Source: Rhodoferax sp. PAMC 29310 (GTDB lineage: Bacteria > Pseudomonadota > Gammaproteobacteria > Burkholderiales > Burkholderiaceae_C). Taken from it: a DNA stretch of 64,000 bases. Position numbers and translations under genes: made by a program. This document shows positions 37,632 to 46,465 of the stretch, piece after piece. Where the stretch lies: the NCBI RefSeq assembly GCF_017948265.1, contig NZ_CP072852.1, forward strand, positions 3,100,001-3,164,000. Reading direction: 5' to 3'. A model generated the notes under the pieces. That model saw only the letters and a program-made list of their open reading frames with translations. It was not told where the DNA came from and did not search any database. Position 1 is the stretch's first letter. Every line of letters begins with the position of its first letter.

Positions 37632-39071
37632 ATGAACGCCCCTCTTTCCCCCGCCCATTTGGCCCCCACCATCCAGACCCGAGACCTGCCCGAGGCCTTG
37701 CTGGATGCGCTCAAAACCCGCTTTGGCGTCCGCTTCTCCACGGCACTAGCGGTGCGCGAGCAGCACGGGCGCGACGAATCCGCCTTCACCACCGTGCCGC
37801 CGCCCGCTGCCGTGGTGTTTGCAGAGAGCACGCAAGACGTGGCCGACACCCTGACGTTGGCCAACCAGTACAGCGTGCCGGTGATTCCGTTTGGCATTGG
37901 CTCCTCTCTGGAAGGCCACCTGCTGGCCGTGCAAGGCGGCATCAGCCTGGACGTGGGCCGCATGAACGCGGTACTGTCCATCAACGCAGAAGACCTCACC
38001 GTGACCGTGCAGCCGGGTGTGACCCGCAAGCAGCTCAACGAGGCGGTCAAGTCCACCGGCTTGTTCTTTCCCATTGACCCCGGCGCTGACGCCACCCTGG
38101 GCGGCATGACCGCCACCCGCGCCAGCGGCACCAACGCCGTGCGCTACGGCACCATGCGTGAAAACGTGCTGGCCCTGGAAGTCGTAACGGCCAGCGGCGA
38201 GGTGATTCGCACCGGCACCCGCGCCAAGAAAAGCAGCGCGGGTTACGACCTGACCCGCCTGATGGTGGGTTCGGAAGGCACACTGGGTGTGATCACCGAA
38301 GTCACCGTCAAGCTCTACCCGCTGCCCGAGGCGATCTCAGCAGCCATCTGCTCGTTTCCAAGCATTGAGGCAGCGGTGCGCACCACCATTTCAATCATCC
38401 AGATGGGCATTCCGATTGCCCGCGTGGAGCTGCTGGACGCCAACACTGTGCGCATGGTCAACACCCATTCAAAGCTCGGCCTGCGCGAAGAACCCCTGCT
38501 GCTGATGGAGTTTCACGGCTCACCCACCGGCGTGCAAGAGCAGGCGCTGCTGGTGCAAGACATTGCCGCCGACAACGGCGTGGCCACCGACCAGGGCGCC
38601 TTTGAGTGGGCCACCACCCCTGAAGAGCGCACCCGCCTGTGGACGGCCCGGCACAACGCCTACTTTGCCGCCATCCAGTCCAAACCCGGTTGCCGCGCCA
38701 TTTCCACCGACACCTGCGTGCCGATATCCCGGCTGGCCGATTGCCTGCTGGACTCGGTGGCCGAGGCGGACGCCACCGGCATTCCCTACTTTTTGGTCGG
38801 CCACGTGGGCGACGGCAACTTCCACTTTGGCTACCTGATCGACCCCAACCTGCCCGAAGAGCGCGAAACCGCCGAGCGCCTGAATCACGCGCTGGTCACC
38901 CGTGCCTTGAGCATGGAAGGCACCTGCAGCGGCGAACACGGCATTGGCCTGCACAAGATGGATTTTCTGGTGAGCGAGGCCGGCGCCGGCGCCGTGGCCA
39001 TGATGCGCACGATCAAACAGGCACTGGACCCGAAAAACATCCTGAACCCAGGCAAAATCTTCACGCTATAA
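37632..39071 (+). CDS. FAD-linked D-lactate dehydrogenase-type oxidase
   Basis: This 479-residue flavoprotein of the GlcD/Dld family oxidises a 2-hydroxy acid (probably D-lactate). FAD-binding marks are PVIPFGIGSSLEGHLLAVQG, PGADATLGGMTATRASGTNA and GYDLTRLMVGSEGTLGVITE; the C-terminal domain has GHVGDGNFHFGYL and GTCSGEHGIGLHKMDFL, with metal or substrate His residues. AAGGA before ATG 37632 fits. The last codon and stop (CTATAA) form the start of a dispersed repeat. Confidence 0.92.
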   Translation: MNAPLSPAHLAPTIQTRDLPEALLDALKTRFGVRFSTALAVREQHGRDESAFTTVPPPAAVVFAESTQDVADTLTLANQYSVPVIPFGIGSSLEGHLLAVQGGISLDVGRMNAVLSINAEDLTVTVQPGVTRKQLNEAVKSTGLFFPIDPGADATLGGMTATRASGTNAVRYGTMRENVLALEVVTASGEVIRTGTRAKKSSAGYDLTRLMVGSEGTLGVITEVTVKLYPLPEAISAAICSFPSIEAAVRTTISIIQMGIPIARVELLDANTVRMVNTHSKLGLREEPLLLMEFHGSPTGVQEQALLVQDIAADNGVATDQGAFEWATTPEERTRLWTARHNAYFAAIQSKPGCRAISTDTCVPISRLADCLLDSVAEADATGIPYFLVGHVGDGNFHFGYLIDPNLPEERETAERLNHALVTRALSMEGTCSGEHGIGLHKMDFLVSEAGAGAVAMMRTIKQALDPKNILNPGKIFTL

Positions 39072-39119
39072 AATAAATAGCTGCTTGCGCAGACAGGACG
39101 AGCGCTAGCGGCCTATTTC
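39065..39119 (+). repeat. Dispersed short repeat, copy A (best match to the consensus)
   Basis: It reads GCTATAAAATAAATAGCTGC, then TTGCGCAGACAGGACGAGCG, then CTAGCGGCCTATTT. It begins in the last codon and stop of the D-lactate dehydrogenase gene and ends just ahead of the MFS gene. Confidence 0.9.
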
Positions 39120-39131
39120 ACTCATAAAACT

Positions 39132-40349
39132 ATGCCAAACCCCGCACCCCAGTCCACCGCCCTGAGTCAGATCCCCAAGGGCGTGTGGGTGCTGGGCTTT
39201 GTCAGTCTGCTCATGGACATCTCCTCCGAGATGATTCACAGCCTGCTGCCCCTGTTCATGGTGACCGTGCTGGGCACCAGCGCATTCACGGTTGGCCTGA
39301 TCGAAGGCCTGGCCGAATCCACTGCCCTGATCGTGAAAGTGTTTTCCGGCACCTTGAGCGACTACCTGGGGCGGCGCAAAGGCTTGGCGGTGTTTGGCTA
39401 CGCGCTGGGCGCCCTGACCAAGCCGCTGTTTGCCATTGCCCCCGGTGTGGGCCTGGTGGTAACGGCGCGCTTTTTGGACCGGGTGGGCAAAGGGATTCGC
39501 GGCGCGCCGCGTGACGCCCTGGTGGCAGACCTGACGCCGCCAGAGATACGCGGGGCAGCCTTTGGGCTGCGCCAGTCACTGGACACGGTCGGCGCCTTCA
39601 CCGGCCCGCTGCTGGCGGTGGGGCTGATGCTGCTTTGGTCCAACGACTTTCGGGCCGTGTTTTGGGTCGCCGTGGTGCCCGGGCTGATGGCTGTGGCCTT
39701 GCTACTTTTTGGCGTGAAAGAACCCGAGCGTCCGGCCAGCACCGTTCGCACCAACCCCATCAAAAGAGACAACCTGCGTCGTCTGGGCGCGCCATATTGG
39801 ACCGTGGTCATCATCGGCGCCGTATTTGCACTGGCCCGGTTCAGTGAGGCATTTTTGGTGCTGCGCGCCCAGCAAAGCGGCGTGGCGCTGGCCTTGGTGC
39901 CGCTGGTGATGGTGGCCATGAACTTGGTCTACTCCGCCTCGGCCTACCCCTTTGGCAAGCTGTCAGACCGCATGAGCCACACGACCTTGCTGGCCTGGGG
40001 ACTGGTGGTGCTGGTCGCGGCCGACCTGGTTCTGGCCTACAACAGCCACTGGACCACGATGCTGGCCGGGGTCGCCTTGTGGGGCATTCACATGGGCATG
40101 ACCCAAGGCCTGCTGGCCACCATGGTGGCCGACACCGCCCCAGCCGACCTGCGGGGCACCGCCTACGGCTTCTTCAACTTGGTGAGTGGCGTAGCCATGC
40201 TGGTAGCCAGCGGCCTGGCCGGCTGGCTCTGGGACAGCTACGGCGCCGCCATGACCTTTCAGGCTGGCGCGGTGTTTGCCACACTGGCGCTGCTGGGGCT
40301 GGGGCTGGGGATACGATCCCGCAAGGGACCGGAGCCAACGGGGCGTTGA
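39132..40349 (+). CDS. Major facilitator superfamily transporter
   Basis: The 405-residue inner-membrane protein has about twelve hydrophobic segments and MFS marks: GLIEGLAESTALIVKVFSG then SDYLGRRKGLAVFGY (loop 2-3) and RFLDRVGKGIRGAPRDALV. The pattern with DRVGKGIRGAPRDAL is common in a subgroup of metabolite exporters with no known substrate. The gene follows the dispersed repeat, which might carry its promoter region. Confidence 0.92.
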   Translation: MPNPAPQSTALSQIPKGVWVLGFVSLLMDISSEMIHSLLPLFMVTVLGTSAFTVGLIEGLAESTALIVKVFSGTLSDYLGRRKGLAVFGYALGALTKPLFAIAPGVGLVVTARFLDRVGKGIRGAPRDALVADLTPPEIRGAAFGLRQSLDTVGAFTGPLLAVGLMLLWSNDFRAVFWVAVVPGLMAVALLLFGVKEPERPASTVRTNPIKRDNLRRLGAPYWTVVIIGAVFALARFSEAFLVLRAQQSGVALALVPLVMVAMNLVYSASAYPFGKLSDRMSHTTLLAWGLVVLVAADLVLAYNSHWTTMLAGVALWGIHMGMTQGLLATMVADTAPADLRGTAYGFFNLVSGVAMLVASGLAGWLWDSYGAAMTFQAGAVFATLALLGLGLGIRSRKGPEPTGR

Positions 40350-40373
40350 CGTCGCGACGTCTTGGTGACTGCG

Positions 40374-40415
40374 GGTTGTGTATTTTTATGATAGCGTCAA
40401 ATACACGACCGCATG
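40374..40415. repeat. Imperfect inverted repeat after the MFS gene
   Basis: GCGGGTTGTGTATTT pairs with AAATACACGACCGC over a 13-base loop. There is no T run, so it may stop transcription only weakly, or protect RNA ends. Confidence 0.6.
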
Positions 40416-40434
40416 TGGCTCAAAGTGAGAATGG

Positions 40435-40557
40435 TCAACGACTGGTTTTCAGGTCATTGCGCTGGCGCAACGACGTCAGAGCCTTGGCAAAATCAACGGA
40501 ATAGGCGTGGCTCACTGCAGTCGATTGAAGCACTTTCTTGTCTTTGATCGCCGCCAT
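40435..40557 (-). CDS. Possible small protein of 40 residues
   Basis: An ATG at 40557 (AAGG a few bases upstream) opens a 40-codon frame, MAAIKDKKVLQSTAVSHAYS and so on, with a basic end (RNDLKTSR). No family is known. It fills the gap between the MFS gene and the hydrolase gene but has no further support. Confidence 0.25.
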   Translation of the reverse strand: MAAIKDKKVLQSTAVSHAYSVDFAKALTSLRQRNDLKTSR

Positions 40558-40619
40558 CCGCCTTGGTCAAGAAGGCATCAATATCGCTTCGCTAATCACG
40601 CCATACAGGCCCTTATTTA

Positions 40620-41504
40620 ATGGGAACTGAATTGAACACCCCCGTCACCAGAGACCGCTCAAAACCAAGCCGCGCCGTTGTTCGGCACCCTCACGTGGGC
40701 TCGCCGCTCCTATTTAGCTCCCTTATGGAGCCCAGAGGTCTTCTGGAAATGGCGATGCTGCCCGCCTCACTCCCCCTGCTGATGGAGGCACCCCGCGGCG
40801 ACGGACATCCGGTGCTGTTGCTACCGGGCTTTATGGCCGGCGAGTCCACGCTTATCGCCCTCAAGCTATTTTTACGGAAAAAGGGCTATGACGTGCACAC
40901 CTGGGGGCTGGGGCGCAACGTCGGTTTTCGGGGCAAACACGCGAACGCGTTGCCTCAAAAGATTCGCTACCTGCATCACATCACGGGTCGCAAGGTGAGC
41001 CTGGTGGGCTGGAGTTTGGGCGGGGTCTTTTCGTTCTATGGCGCCGAAAGCGCGATGGAATGCGTACGTTCGATCGTCACATTGGGTAGCCCCGTCAGCG
41101 TCGATCACGGAGACAGCCGCTCACCCCCTGCGCTGAAAGCAATTTATCGCCTGGTGTCGCATCGCCTGGGCACCGCGGCGCACATCATGAAGCCGCGCGC
41201 CAAGGCGATGCGCGAGCGCCAGCGACTGCCGATTCCCACCAGTTGCCTGTACTCCTTGAGCGATGGCGTGGTGCCTCCTCAGGAGGCCACAATTGATGGT
41301 GACGCCGCCCTGCATGAAAACATCCAGGTGGCGGGAAGCCATATCGGACTGGGTTTCAATGGCATCGTTTTGGCCATTGTGGCTGACCGTCTGGCGCAGC
41401 CAGAAGGCGATTGGCAACCGTTTCAGCCCAAGGGCATGCTCGCGCGGGTGCTGCAATTGACCAGTTGCCCTGCGCCCGACGAGGCGCCCAGTCTCGCGAA
41501 TTGA
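40620..41504 (+). CDS. Alpha/beta hydrolase, lipase-like
   Basis: The 294-residue protein has an alpha/beta hydrolase core: HPVLLLPGFMAGE, the nucleophile elbow GWSLGG (Ser132), an Asp in LYSLSDGVVPP and a His in VAGSHIGLGFN. No signal peptide is clear. It lies 22 bases before a wax-ester synthase-like gene and is probably in the same operon, so a role in storage-lipid turnover is a fair inference. Confidence 0.85.
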   Translation: MGTELNTPVTRDRSKPSRAVVRHPHVGSPLLFSSLMEPRGLLEMAMLPASLPLLMEAPRGDGHPVLLLPGFMAGESTLIALKLFLRKKGYDVHTWGLGRNVGFRGKHANALPQKIRYLHHITGRKVSLVGWSLGGVFSFYGAESAMECVRSIVTLGSPVSVDHGDSRSPPALKAIYRLVSHRLGTAAHIMKPRAKAMRERQRLPIPTSCLYSLSDGVVPPQEATIDGDAALHENIQVAGSHIGLGFNGIVLAIVADRLAQPEGDWQPFQPKGMLARVLQLTSCPAPDEAPSLAN

Positions 41505-41525
41505 AACCTGTTACGAAAGCTCTCT

Positions 41526-43019
41526 ATGCGTCAACTCAGCGAGCACGATGCGTCCTTTATCTATTCGGACAGCGCCCACGCCAACTCCAACGTCACACTG
41601 CTTCACATCTACGACCAGTCCACGGCGCCAGGTGGCGTGGTTCGATTTAAACAAATTCAGGCTCACGTCACGAGTCGTCTTGAGCGCTTGCCGCATCTGC
41701 GCGAGAAAATTCTGCGGGTGCCGCTGGATCTCGACTACCCCTACTGGATTGAGGATTCGAACTTCAATATCAACCACCATGTTCACCATATTGCGCTGCC
41801 CAAGCCGGGTGACTGGCGCCAGTTCTGTATTCAGTGCGCTCGCATTCACACCCGTCCGCTGGATTTGCAGCGACCGCTGTGGGAGATGTATGTCATTGAA
41901 GGGCTGGACAGTTTTCTTGACCTGCCGGTGGGCAGCTTTGCCGTGCTGATCAAGATCCATCACGCGGCCATCAATATGGCCAGTGGCGCCGAAATCACCA
42001 GCTTGTTGCACGATCTCACACCGACCACGGCGCCCCCTCCCCCGCCCGCGCCCTGGTTTCCGGAGGAAGCCCCCGGCAACTTGCTTCTTTTTTGTCTGAC
42101 GGGCTTGAATCTCGTCACGTTCCCTCTGCGCGCCGCTCAACTGGTCGGAACCCAGTGGGCCTCCTTTCAGGCGGCCGTAAAAACCCTCGCCGGCGAGTTC
42201 TTGACCCGACCGAACGAGTTTCCGATGACACGCTTCAATACCGAGGTGTCATCCTCTCGCGTGTATGAGACGCGCCGGTTTGCGTTGAAGGATTTTGGGG
42301 CCATCCGTGCCCTGGTCCCCTCGGCCACGGTGAACGACGTCGTGCTGGCCGTCTGCGGCGGTGGATTGCGGCGCTACCTGGACCTGCAGGACGAATTGCC
42401 CGATACCAGTTTGGTCGCCGCGGCACCGATTACCGTGCGCAGCGGCGAGCCGTCCGAGCGACGGTCCAATTACGCCTTTGTGCGCGTGGCCCTGAGCACC
42501 CATTTGGCGGACCCCGTGGAGCGACTGGCTGCCATCCAGGCTGCCAGTTCCTCCTCAGCGGTGATGGCGCAGGCCGTCAGCGCGAGGGAGTTGAGCAATC
42601 TGGCCCAACACGCGCCTTCGGTGGCTATTGCCGCCACCAGCAAGATGCTGCGAGCGGCCTCGGCCCAACTTGGCAACTGGGTACCGCTGGCCAATTGCAC
42701 GATCACCAATGTCCCTGGGGCACGAATGCCTCTCTATTTGCAAGGCGCGCGATTGACGCACATGTCGGCCATCATGCCGATTTCGGATGGGATGGGGCTG
42801 GTCTTCTCGGTTACCGGCTACAACGACCAGATTGCCATCTCCTTCACCGCGTGTGCCGAGCAATTGCCGGACCCCGCCGTCTTTGCGCAGTGCCTGCGCG
42901 ACAGCTTCCAGGAACTATTTGCGCTGGCGAATGCCGCGCCGCGCGCAGTCGGCAGAACCCAAAAAACCCCCGCAGCGAGGGTCAAAAAAGTGGCCAAGAA
43001 GAAGGTCTCGCCGGCATAG
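41526..43019 (+). CDS. Wax ester synthase-like acyltransferase with altered active site
   Basis: The 497-residue protein has the WS/DGAT domain order (SEHDASFIYSDS, RPLWEMYVIEGLDS, TITNVPGARMPLYLQGARL) but the motif HHxxxDG reads HHAAINM (145-151). The histidines remain while Asp-Gly is replaced by Asn-Met. It may be weakly active, have another substrate, or be structural. The C-terminus is Lys/Ala-rich (KKVAKKKVSPA). It is coupled to a lipase-like gene. Confidence 0.88.
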   Translation: MRQLSEHDASFIYSDSAHANSNVTLLHIYDQSTAPGGVVRFKQIQAHVTSRLERLPHLREKILRVPLDLDYPYWIEDSNFNINHHVHHIALPKPGDWRQFCIQCARIHTRPLDLQRPLWEMYVIEGLDSFLDLPVGSFAVLIKIHHAAINMASGAEITSLLHDLTPTTAPPPPPAPWFPEEAPGNLLLFCLTGLNLVTFPLRAAQLVGTQWASFQAAVKTLAGEFLTRPNEFPMTRFNTEVSSSRVYETRRFALKDFGAIRALVPSATVNDVVLAVCGGGLRRYLDLQDELPDTSLVAAAPITVRSGEPSERRSNYAFVRVALSTHLADPVERLAAIQAASSSSAVMAQAVSARELSNLAQHAPSVAIAATSKMLRAASAQLGNWVPLANCTITNVPGARMPLYLQGARLTHMSAIMPISDGMGLVFSVTGYNDQIAISFTACAEQLPDPAVFAQCLRDSFQELFALANAAPRAVGRTQKTPAARVKKVAKKKVSPA

Positions 43020-43300
43020 TTCCCTGGTCAGTCGAAAAATGCAGGGCAGGGTTGGAAGCGGAGGAATACGCCCCATCGGCAAGGGCAGCGAGTCGACCGG
43101 CGCTGATACCCAAAACTACTGGAATGGCGCGTTAGAGGAGTCCCCCGAAGTTTCCAACTTCAGCTGTTGTTTTTAACCGTTCGGTTTCTATGGACGGGCG
43201 GTATGCGCCGCACTTGCGCCACCAAGTCGTTACAGCCATCTGCCCAAGGCCGCCTTGCACCTCTCGGGACCGAGCCGATGACCGAGGAGGCCCGCGGCGT

Positions 43301-44050
43301 TTACATCTCGGCGTCTTCGGCGATGGCGTTGGCCAGGTAGTCGATCTTCTTTTGCATGTCCTGCTCGGAGTCGGCGTAAGTCTGTGCGATGGCGTTGAAC
43401 TCGGCCTCAATGTCCATGAAGGCGTCGACCATGTCGGGGTCAAAGTGGCTTTCCCGTCCCTGGAAAATGATGCCCACCGCTTTGTCGTGGCTGACGCCAG
43501 ATTTGTAGACCTTGTCTGAGATCAGCGCGTCGTACACGTCGGCAACGGCGAGCAAACGGGCCGACACGGGAATGGCGTCACCCGACAAGCCTCTGGGATA
43601 GCCACTGCCGTCCCACTTCTCATGGTGCGAGTGCACCAGCTCTTTCACCAACTGAAGCTGCTCAGCGTGCAAGCCCAGGATTTGCTCAGCCCGGACAATG
43701 GCCTCGTAGGCCAATGTGGTGTGGGTCTGCATGATTTCATATTCACGCGGTGTGAGACGGCCGGGTTTGAGCAAAATGCGGTCGGGAATGCCAATGGTGC
43801 CCATGTCATACAGCGGCGTCGATCGAGCAAGATCATCGATGTAGTCGTCGGTCAATCGTGCCGTGAAGCGCGGGTGGGCGCTCAAGCGTTTGGCCAGTGC
43901 CTGAAGGTAGTGCTGCACCCTCAGAATGTGGCCGTCGGAATCAGAGTCGCGGGTTTCAGTCAATGACGCCATCGCAAAAAGGGCCACTGCCATGGCCGTG
44001 CGCGTAGGGTCTGCGCGCCGCTCGGGGCGCTGGTCAATGGGGTTCACCAT
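43301..44050 (-). CDS. HD-GYP domain protein with the HD dyad altered to YD
   Basis: This 249-residue cytosolic protein matches HD-GYP phosphodiesterases: GHILRVQHYLQALA, then PLYDMGTIGIPDRILLKPGRLT, HHEKWDGSGYPRGLSG and LLAVADVYDAL. The usual PLHDIGK is PLYDMGT here, so the metal-binding His is Tyr81; the GYP (150-152) remains. Catalysis is doubtful and it may instead sense cyclic-di-GMP. AGGA upstream of ATG 44050 fits. No receiver domain is attached. Confidence 0.88.
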   Translation of the reverse strand: MVNPIDQRPERRADPTRTAMAVALFAMASLTETRDSDSDGHILRVQHYLQALAKRLSAHPRFTARLTDDYIDDLARSTPLYDMGTIGIPDRILLKPGRLTPREYEIMQTHTTLAYEAIVRAEQILGLHAEQLQLVKELVHSHHEKWDGSGYPRGLSGDAIPVSARLLAVADVYDALISDKVYKSGVSHDKAVGIIFQGRESHFDPDMVDAFMDIEAEFNAIAQTYADSEQDMQKKIDYLANAIAEDAEM

Positions 44051-44131
44051 GGGGTTCCTAGGTAGTGGTCATTCCTGTCCCGCCATCAAGGTGTGGGCAG
44101 AAGGTACCCGCCATTATGGCGGCCTGCGAAC

Positions 44132-44887
44132 TCAGCGCAAGCGGGTCTGACACGGCACTTGGTACAACCACAGCGCTCGCCCGTCGGGGCACTGCAGCCG
44201 CGTCGCAGGTTCCCAGTCGATCGCCTCAAATTCCAGGCTGACCAGCCAGGCGCCAGGGGCCAGTTCAGCCTGCGCCTTCGCCATGGCGCGCGCCATGCTC
44301 TCGGGTCGCTGAAAGACATAGACCATGGCGTAAGACTGCCAACCGGCCCGCCAGATGTCGCCCTGGCGCACGCGGGCCCAAGGGCAGCGCAGCGCACACA
44401 GGGCCCGCAACGGCCAAGAGAACTCCAGCCCTTGCAGCTTCGCCTGCGGGTAGGCTTGGCGCAAGGCCTTGAGCCCGTGGCCCAGGCCACAACCTGCGTC
44501 CAGCACCAGCGCACCGGCTGGCAAGGGGGCGTTTGCCGCGAGGTCTTTCAAGGCATTGGAGGGCGTGGGGAAAAGCGGGGCGTCACGCCACGCATTGAGC
44601 GGGTAGATCAAAAGCAGCAAGGCCAGCGGCAGCAGCCAGGCCCAGGCCGGCAGGCTGACCACACCCGACAAGACCAATGACAAAGGAAAGCCCAGCCCAA
44701 TCATCAGCCGGCGCCACCAGGTGGGGCCCAGCAGGCTGAAGCCTACGCCTGTGGCACAAGCCACAGCGAGTGCCACCACAGTCGCAACCCCCAGGCGCTG
44801 CAAGCCGCCGAAAACGGCCCAGGACAGCGCCCAGGACAGCACGGCAGGCAGCGGCCACATCAAGGGCTGGCGAGGCAGCTTGGCCAC
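44132..44887 (-). CDS. Membrane-anchored SAM-dependent methyltransferase
   Basis: The 251-residue protein has three or four hydrophobic segments in the first 100 residues and then a class I methyltransferase fold, with the SAM loop VLDAGCGLGHG (129-138 region) and GLEFSWPLRAL following. It starts at a GTG, 44887. It lies 13 bases after parB in the same direction and may be read from the par operon. The substrate is unknown. Confidence 0.8.
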   Translation of the reverse strand: MAKLPRQPLMWPLPAVLSWALSWAVFGGLQRLGVATVVALAVACATGVGFSLLGPTWWRRLMIGLGFPLSLVLSGVVSLPAWAWLLPLALLLLIYPLNAWRDAPLFPTPSNALKDLAANAPLPAGALVLDAGCGLGHGLKALRQAYPQAKLQGLEFSWPLRALCALRCPWARVRQGDIWRAGWQSYAMVYVFQRPESMARAMAKAQAELAPGAWLVSLEFEAIDWEPATRLQCPDGRALWLYQVPCQTRLR

Positions 44888-44899
44888 GGCTGGCGGGCT

Positions 44900-45841
44900 T
44901 TAGCGCGTGGCGGCGCGGTTGAGCTTGTCCAGCAAGCCGTTCAACTCGTCGAGTGAGCCGAACTGGATGCTGAGTTCACCCTGCTCCTCCATGCGCCCTG
45001 CCCGCTTGACCCGCTTTTTGACGCGAATCTCGACCTCGGCCATCAGCAAATCAGACAACTCTTCTTCCACCCGCTTCATGTCTCGGGACTTTTCTTTCTT
45101 CGGCTTGGTAGCCGTCAGGGAGAATTCGGCGCTGAGCTTCTTCACCAGACTTTCGGCCTCGCGCACTGACATTTTTTTGGCGGCAATCTGGCTGGCAGCC
45201 GTGACCTGCGCACCCCGGTCCAGCATCAGCAGGGCACGGGCATGGCCCATGTCAATGTCGCCCGCCATCAGCATGGTTTGCACCGGGTCGGTCAGGTTCA
45301 ACAGGCGCAGCAGGTTGCTGGCGGCGCTGCGCGAGCGCCCCACCGCTTGCGCAGCCTGCTCGTGCGTCAGGCCAAACTCTTTCACCAAGCGTTGCAGGCC
45401 CTGCGCTTCTTCCAGCGGGTTGAGGTCTTCACGCTGAATGTTCTCGATCAGCGCCATGGCGGCGGCCGACTCGTTGGGCACGTCGCGCACCAGCACGGGC
45501 ACACTGTCCAGACCGGCCAGCTTGGCGGCGCGGAAACGACGCTCACCGGCAATGATTTCGTATTTGCCCTGGTTGTCGCCCTCTTTGAGCTGGCGCACCA
45601 GAATCGGTTGCATGATGCCCTGTACCTTGATGGATTCGGCCAACTCGTACAGCGCGCCCTCGTCCATGCGTGTGCGCGGCTGGTACATGCCAGGGACCAT
45701 GTCGGTGAGCATCAAGGTGGACGGCAGCGCCGGAGTTGCCTCGCCGGAGTGGGTGTCATCCAGCGACGCGCCATCGGCCACTCTGGGGCCCAGCAGAGCT
45801 TCGAGTCCGCGGCCTAGGCCTTTTGGTTTTTTCGTGACCAT
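44900..45841 (-). CDS. parB: Chromosome-partitioning protein ParB
   Basis: This 313-residue CTPase clamp binds parS and drives origin segregation. It has the start KKPKGLGRGLEALLG, the CTP-binding GERRFRAAKLAG, NIQREDLNPLEEAQ, the HTH (LTHEQAAQAVGRSRSAASNLLRLL) and a C-terminal dimer domain (IQFGSLDELNGLLDKL). It is separated from parA by a hydrolase gene. Four parS sites lie between 47.3 and 49.3 kb. Confidence 0.97.
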   Translation of the reverse strand: MVTKKPKGLGRGLEALLGPRVADGASLDDTHSGEATPALPSTLMLTDMVPGMYQPRTRMDEGALYELAESIKVQGIMQPILVRQLKEGDNQGKYEIIAGERRFRAAKLAGLDSVPVLVRDVPNESAAAMALIENIQREDLNPLEEAQGLQRLVKEFGLTHEQAAQAVGRSRSAASNLLRLLNLTDPVQTMLMAGDIDMGHARALLMLDRGAQVTAASQIAAKKMSVREAESLVKKLSAEFSLTATKPKKEKSRDMKRVEEELSDLLMAEVEIRVKKRVKRAGRMEEQGELSIQFGSLDELNGLLDKLNRAATR

Positions 45842-45855
45842 GTTTGTCTCACTCT

Positions 45856-46407
45856 TTAATTAAGGGGGGTTAAGGTCAGCAGCGGTGCCAGCAACTCGGT
45901 GCCAGCCGGCCAGTCACCCAGGCCGGATTCGGCATTGAGATGACCCTGCGGGCCGGCATCCACAAAGGTACTGCCCCAGGCGCTGGCAAAGGCGCGGGCG
46001 CGCTCAAAACTACAGTATGGGTCGTTCTGGCTGCCCACCAGCACGGAGGGAAACGGCAGAGTTTGCAGGGGCACGGGCGACCAACTGGTCAACACCGGGC
46101 GCAAGGCTTCTTGTTCGGCATCACCGGGGCCCACCAAAAAGGCCGCTCTGACCCGGTGTGTGTTGCGCGAGTGGGAGGCCCACGCCGCCACCAGCAAACA
46201 ACCCAGGCTGTGGGCGACCAGAACGGCCGGCTCGTCACAGGACAGCACCACATCTTCCAGACGGGAAATCCAGTCGCCGCGCAGCGGACGCATCCAGTCG
46301 TGTTGCTCAACCCGCTGGTAGCCCAAGTCCCGCTCCCACAAGCTTTGCCAATGGTCGGGGCCGGAGTTTTGCCAGCCGGGCAGGATCAGAATGTTGGACG
46401 GCTTCAT
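45856..46407 (-). CDS. RBBP9/YdeN-like serine hydrolase
   Basis: The 183-residue alpha/beta hydrolase has ILPGWQNSGPDHWQSLWE, the nucleophile elbow AHSLGC (Ser67), VGSQNDPYCSFERA and a terminal His in GHLNAESGLGDWPAG. It is inserted between parA and parB and reads in the same direction. A role in partitioning is unlikely; it probably shares only transcription. The gap to parA is fully filled by a dispersed repeat. Confidence 0.88.
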   Translation of the reverse strand: MKPSNILILPGWQNSGPDHWQSLWERDLGYQRVEQHDWMRPLRGDWISRLEDVVLSCDEPAVLVAHSLGCLLVAAWASHSRNTHRVRAAFLVGPGDAEQEALRPVLTSWSPVPLQTLPFPSVLVGSQNDPYCSFERARAFASAWGSTFVDAGPQGHLNAESGLGDWPAGTELLAPLLTLTPLN

Positions 46408-46465
46408 TTGCTATGGTTTTGATAGTTGCTTGTGCAGGCTGTACCTGAGGTAGCAGCCAAATTCT
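46408..46465 (+). repeat. Dispersed short repeat, copy B, filling the gap between parA and the hydrolase
   Basis: It reads TTGCTATGGTTTTGATAGTT, then GCTTGTGCAGGCTGTACC, ending GGTAGCAGCCAAATTC. It begins directly at the hydrolase ATG and reaches the parA stop codon. Confidence 0.85.

Noticed and set aside
40374..40415. A standard intrinsic terminator after the MFS gene
   Set aside because: There is a stem-loop but no T run on either strand, so it is listed only as an inverted repeat.
43132..43443. A minus-strand frame downstream of the HD-GYP gene
   Set aside because: It overlaps the HD-GYP gene in another frame and lacks protein-like composition.
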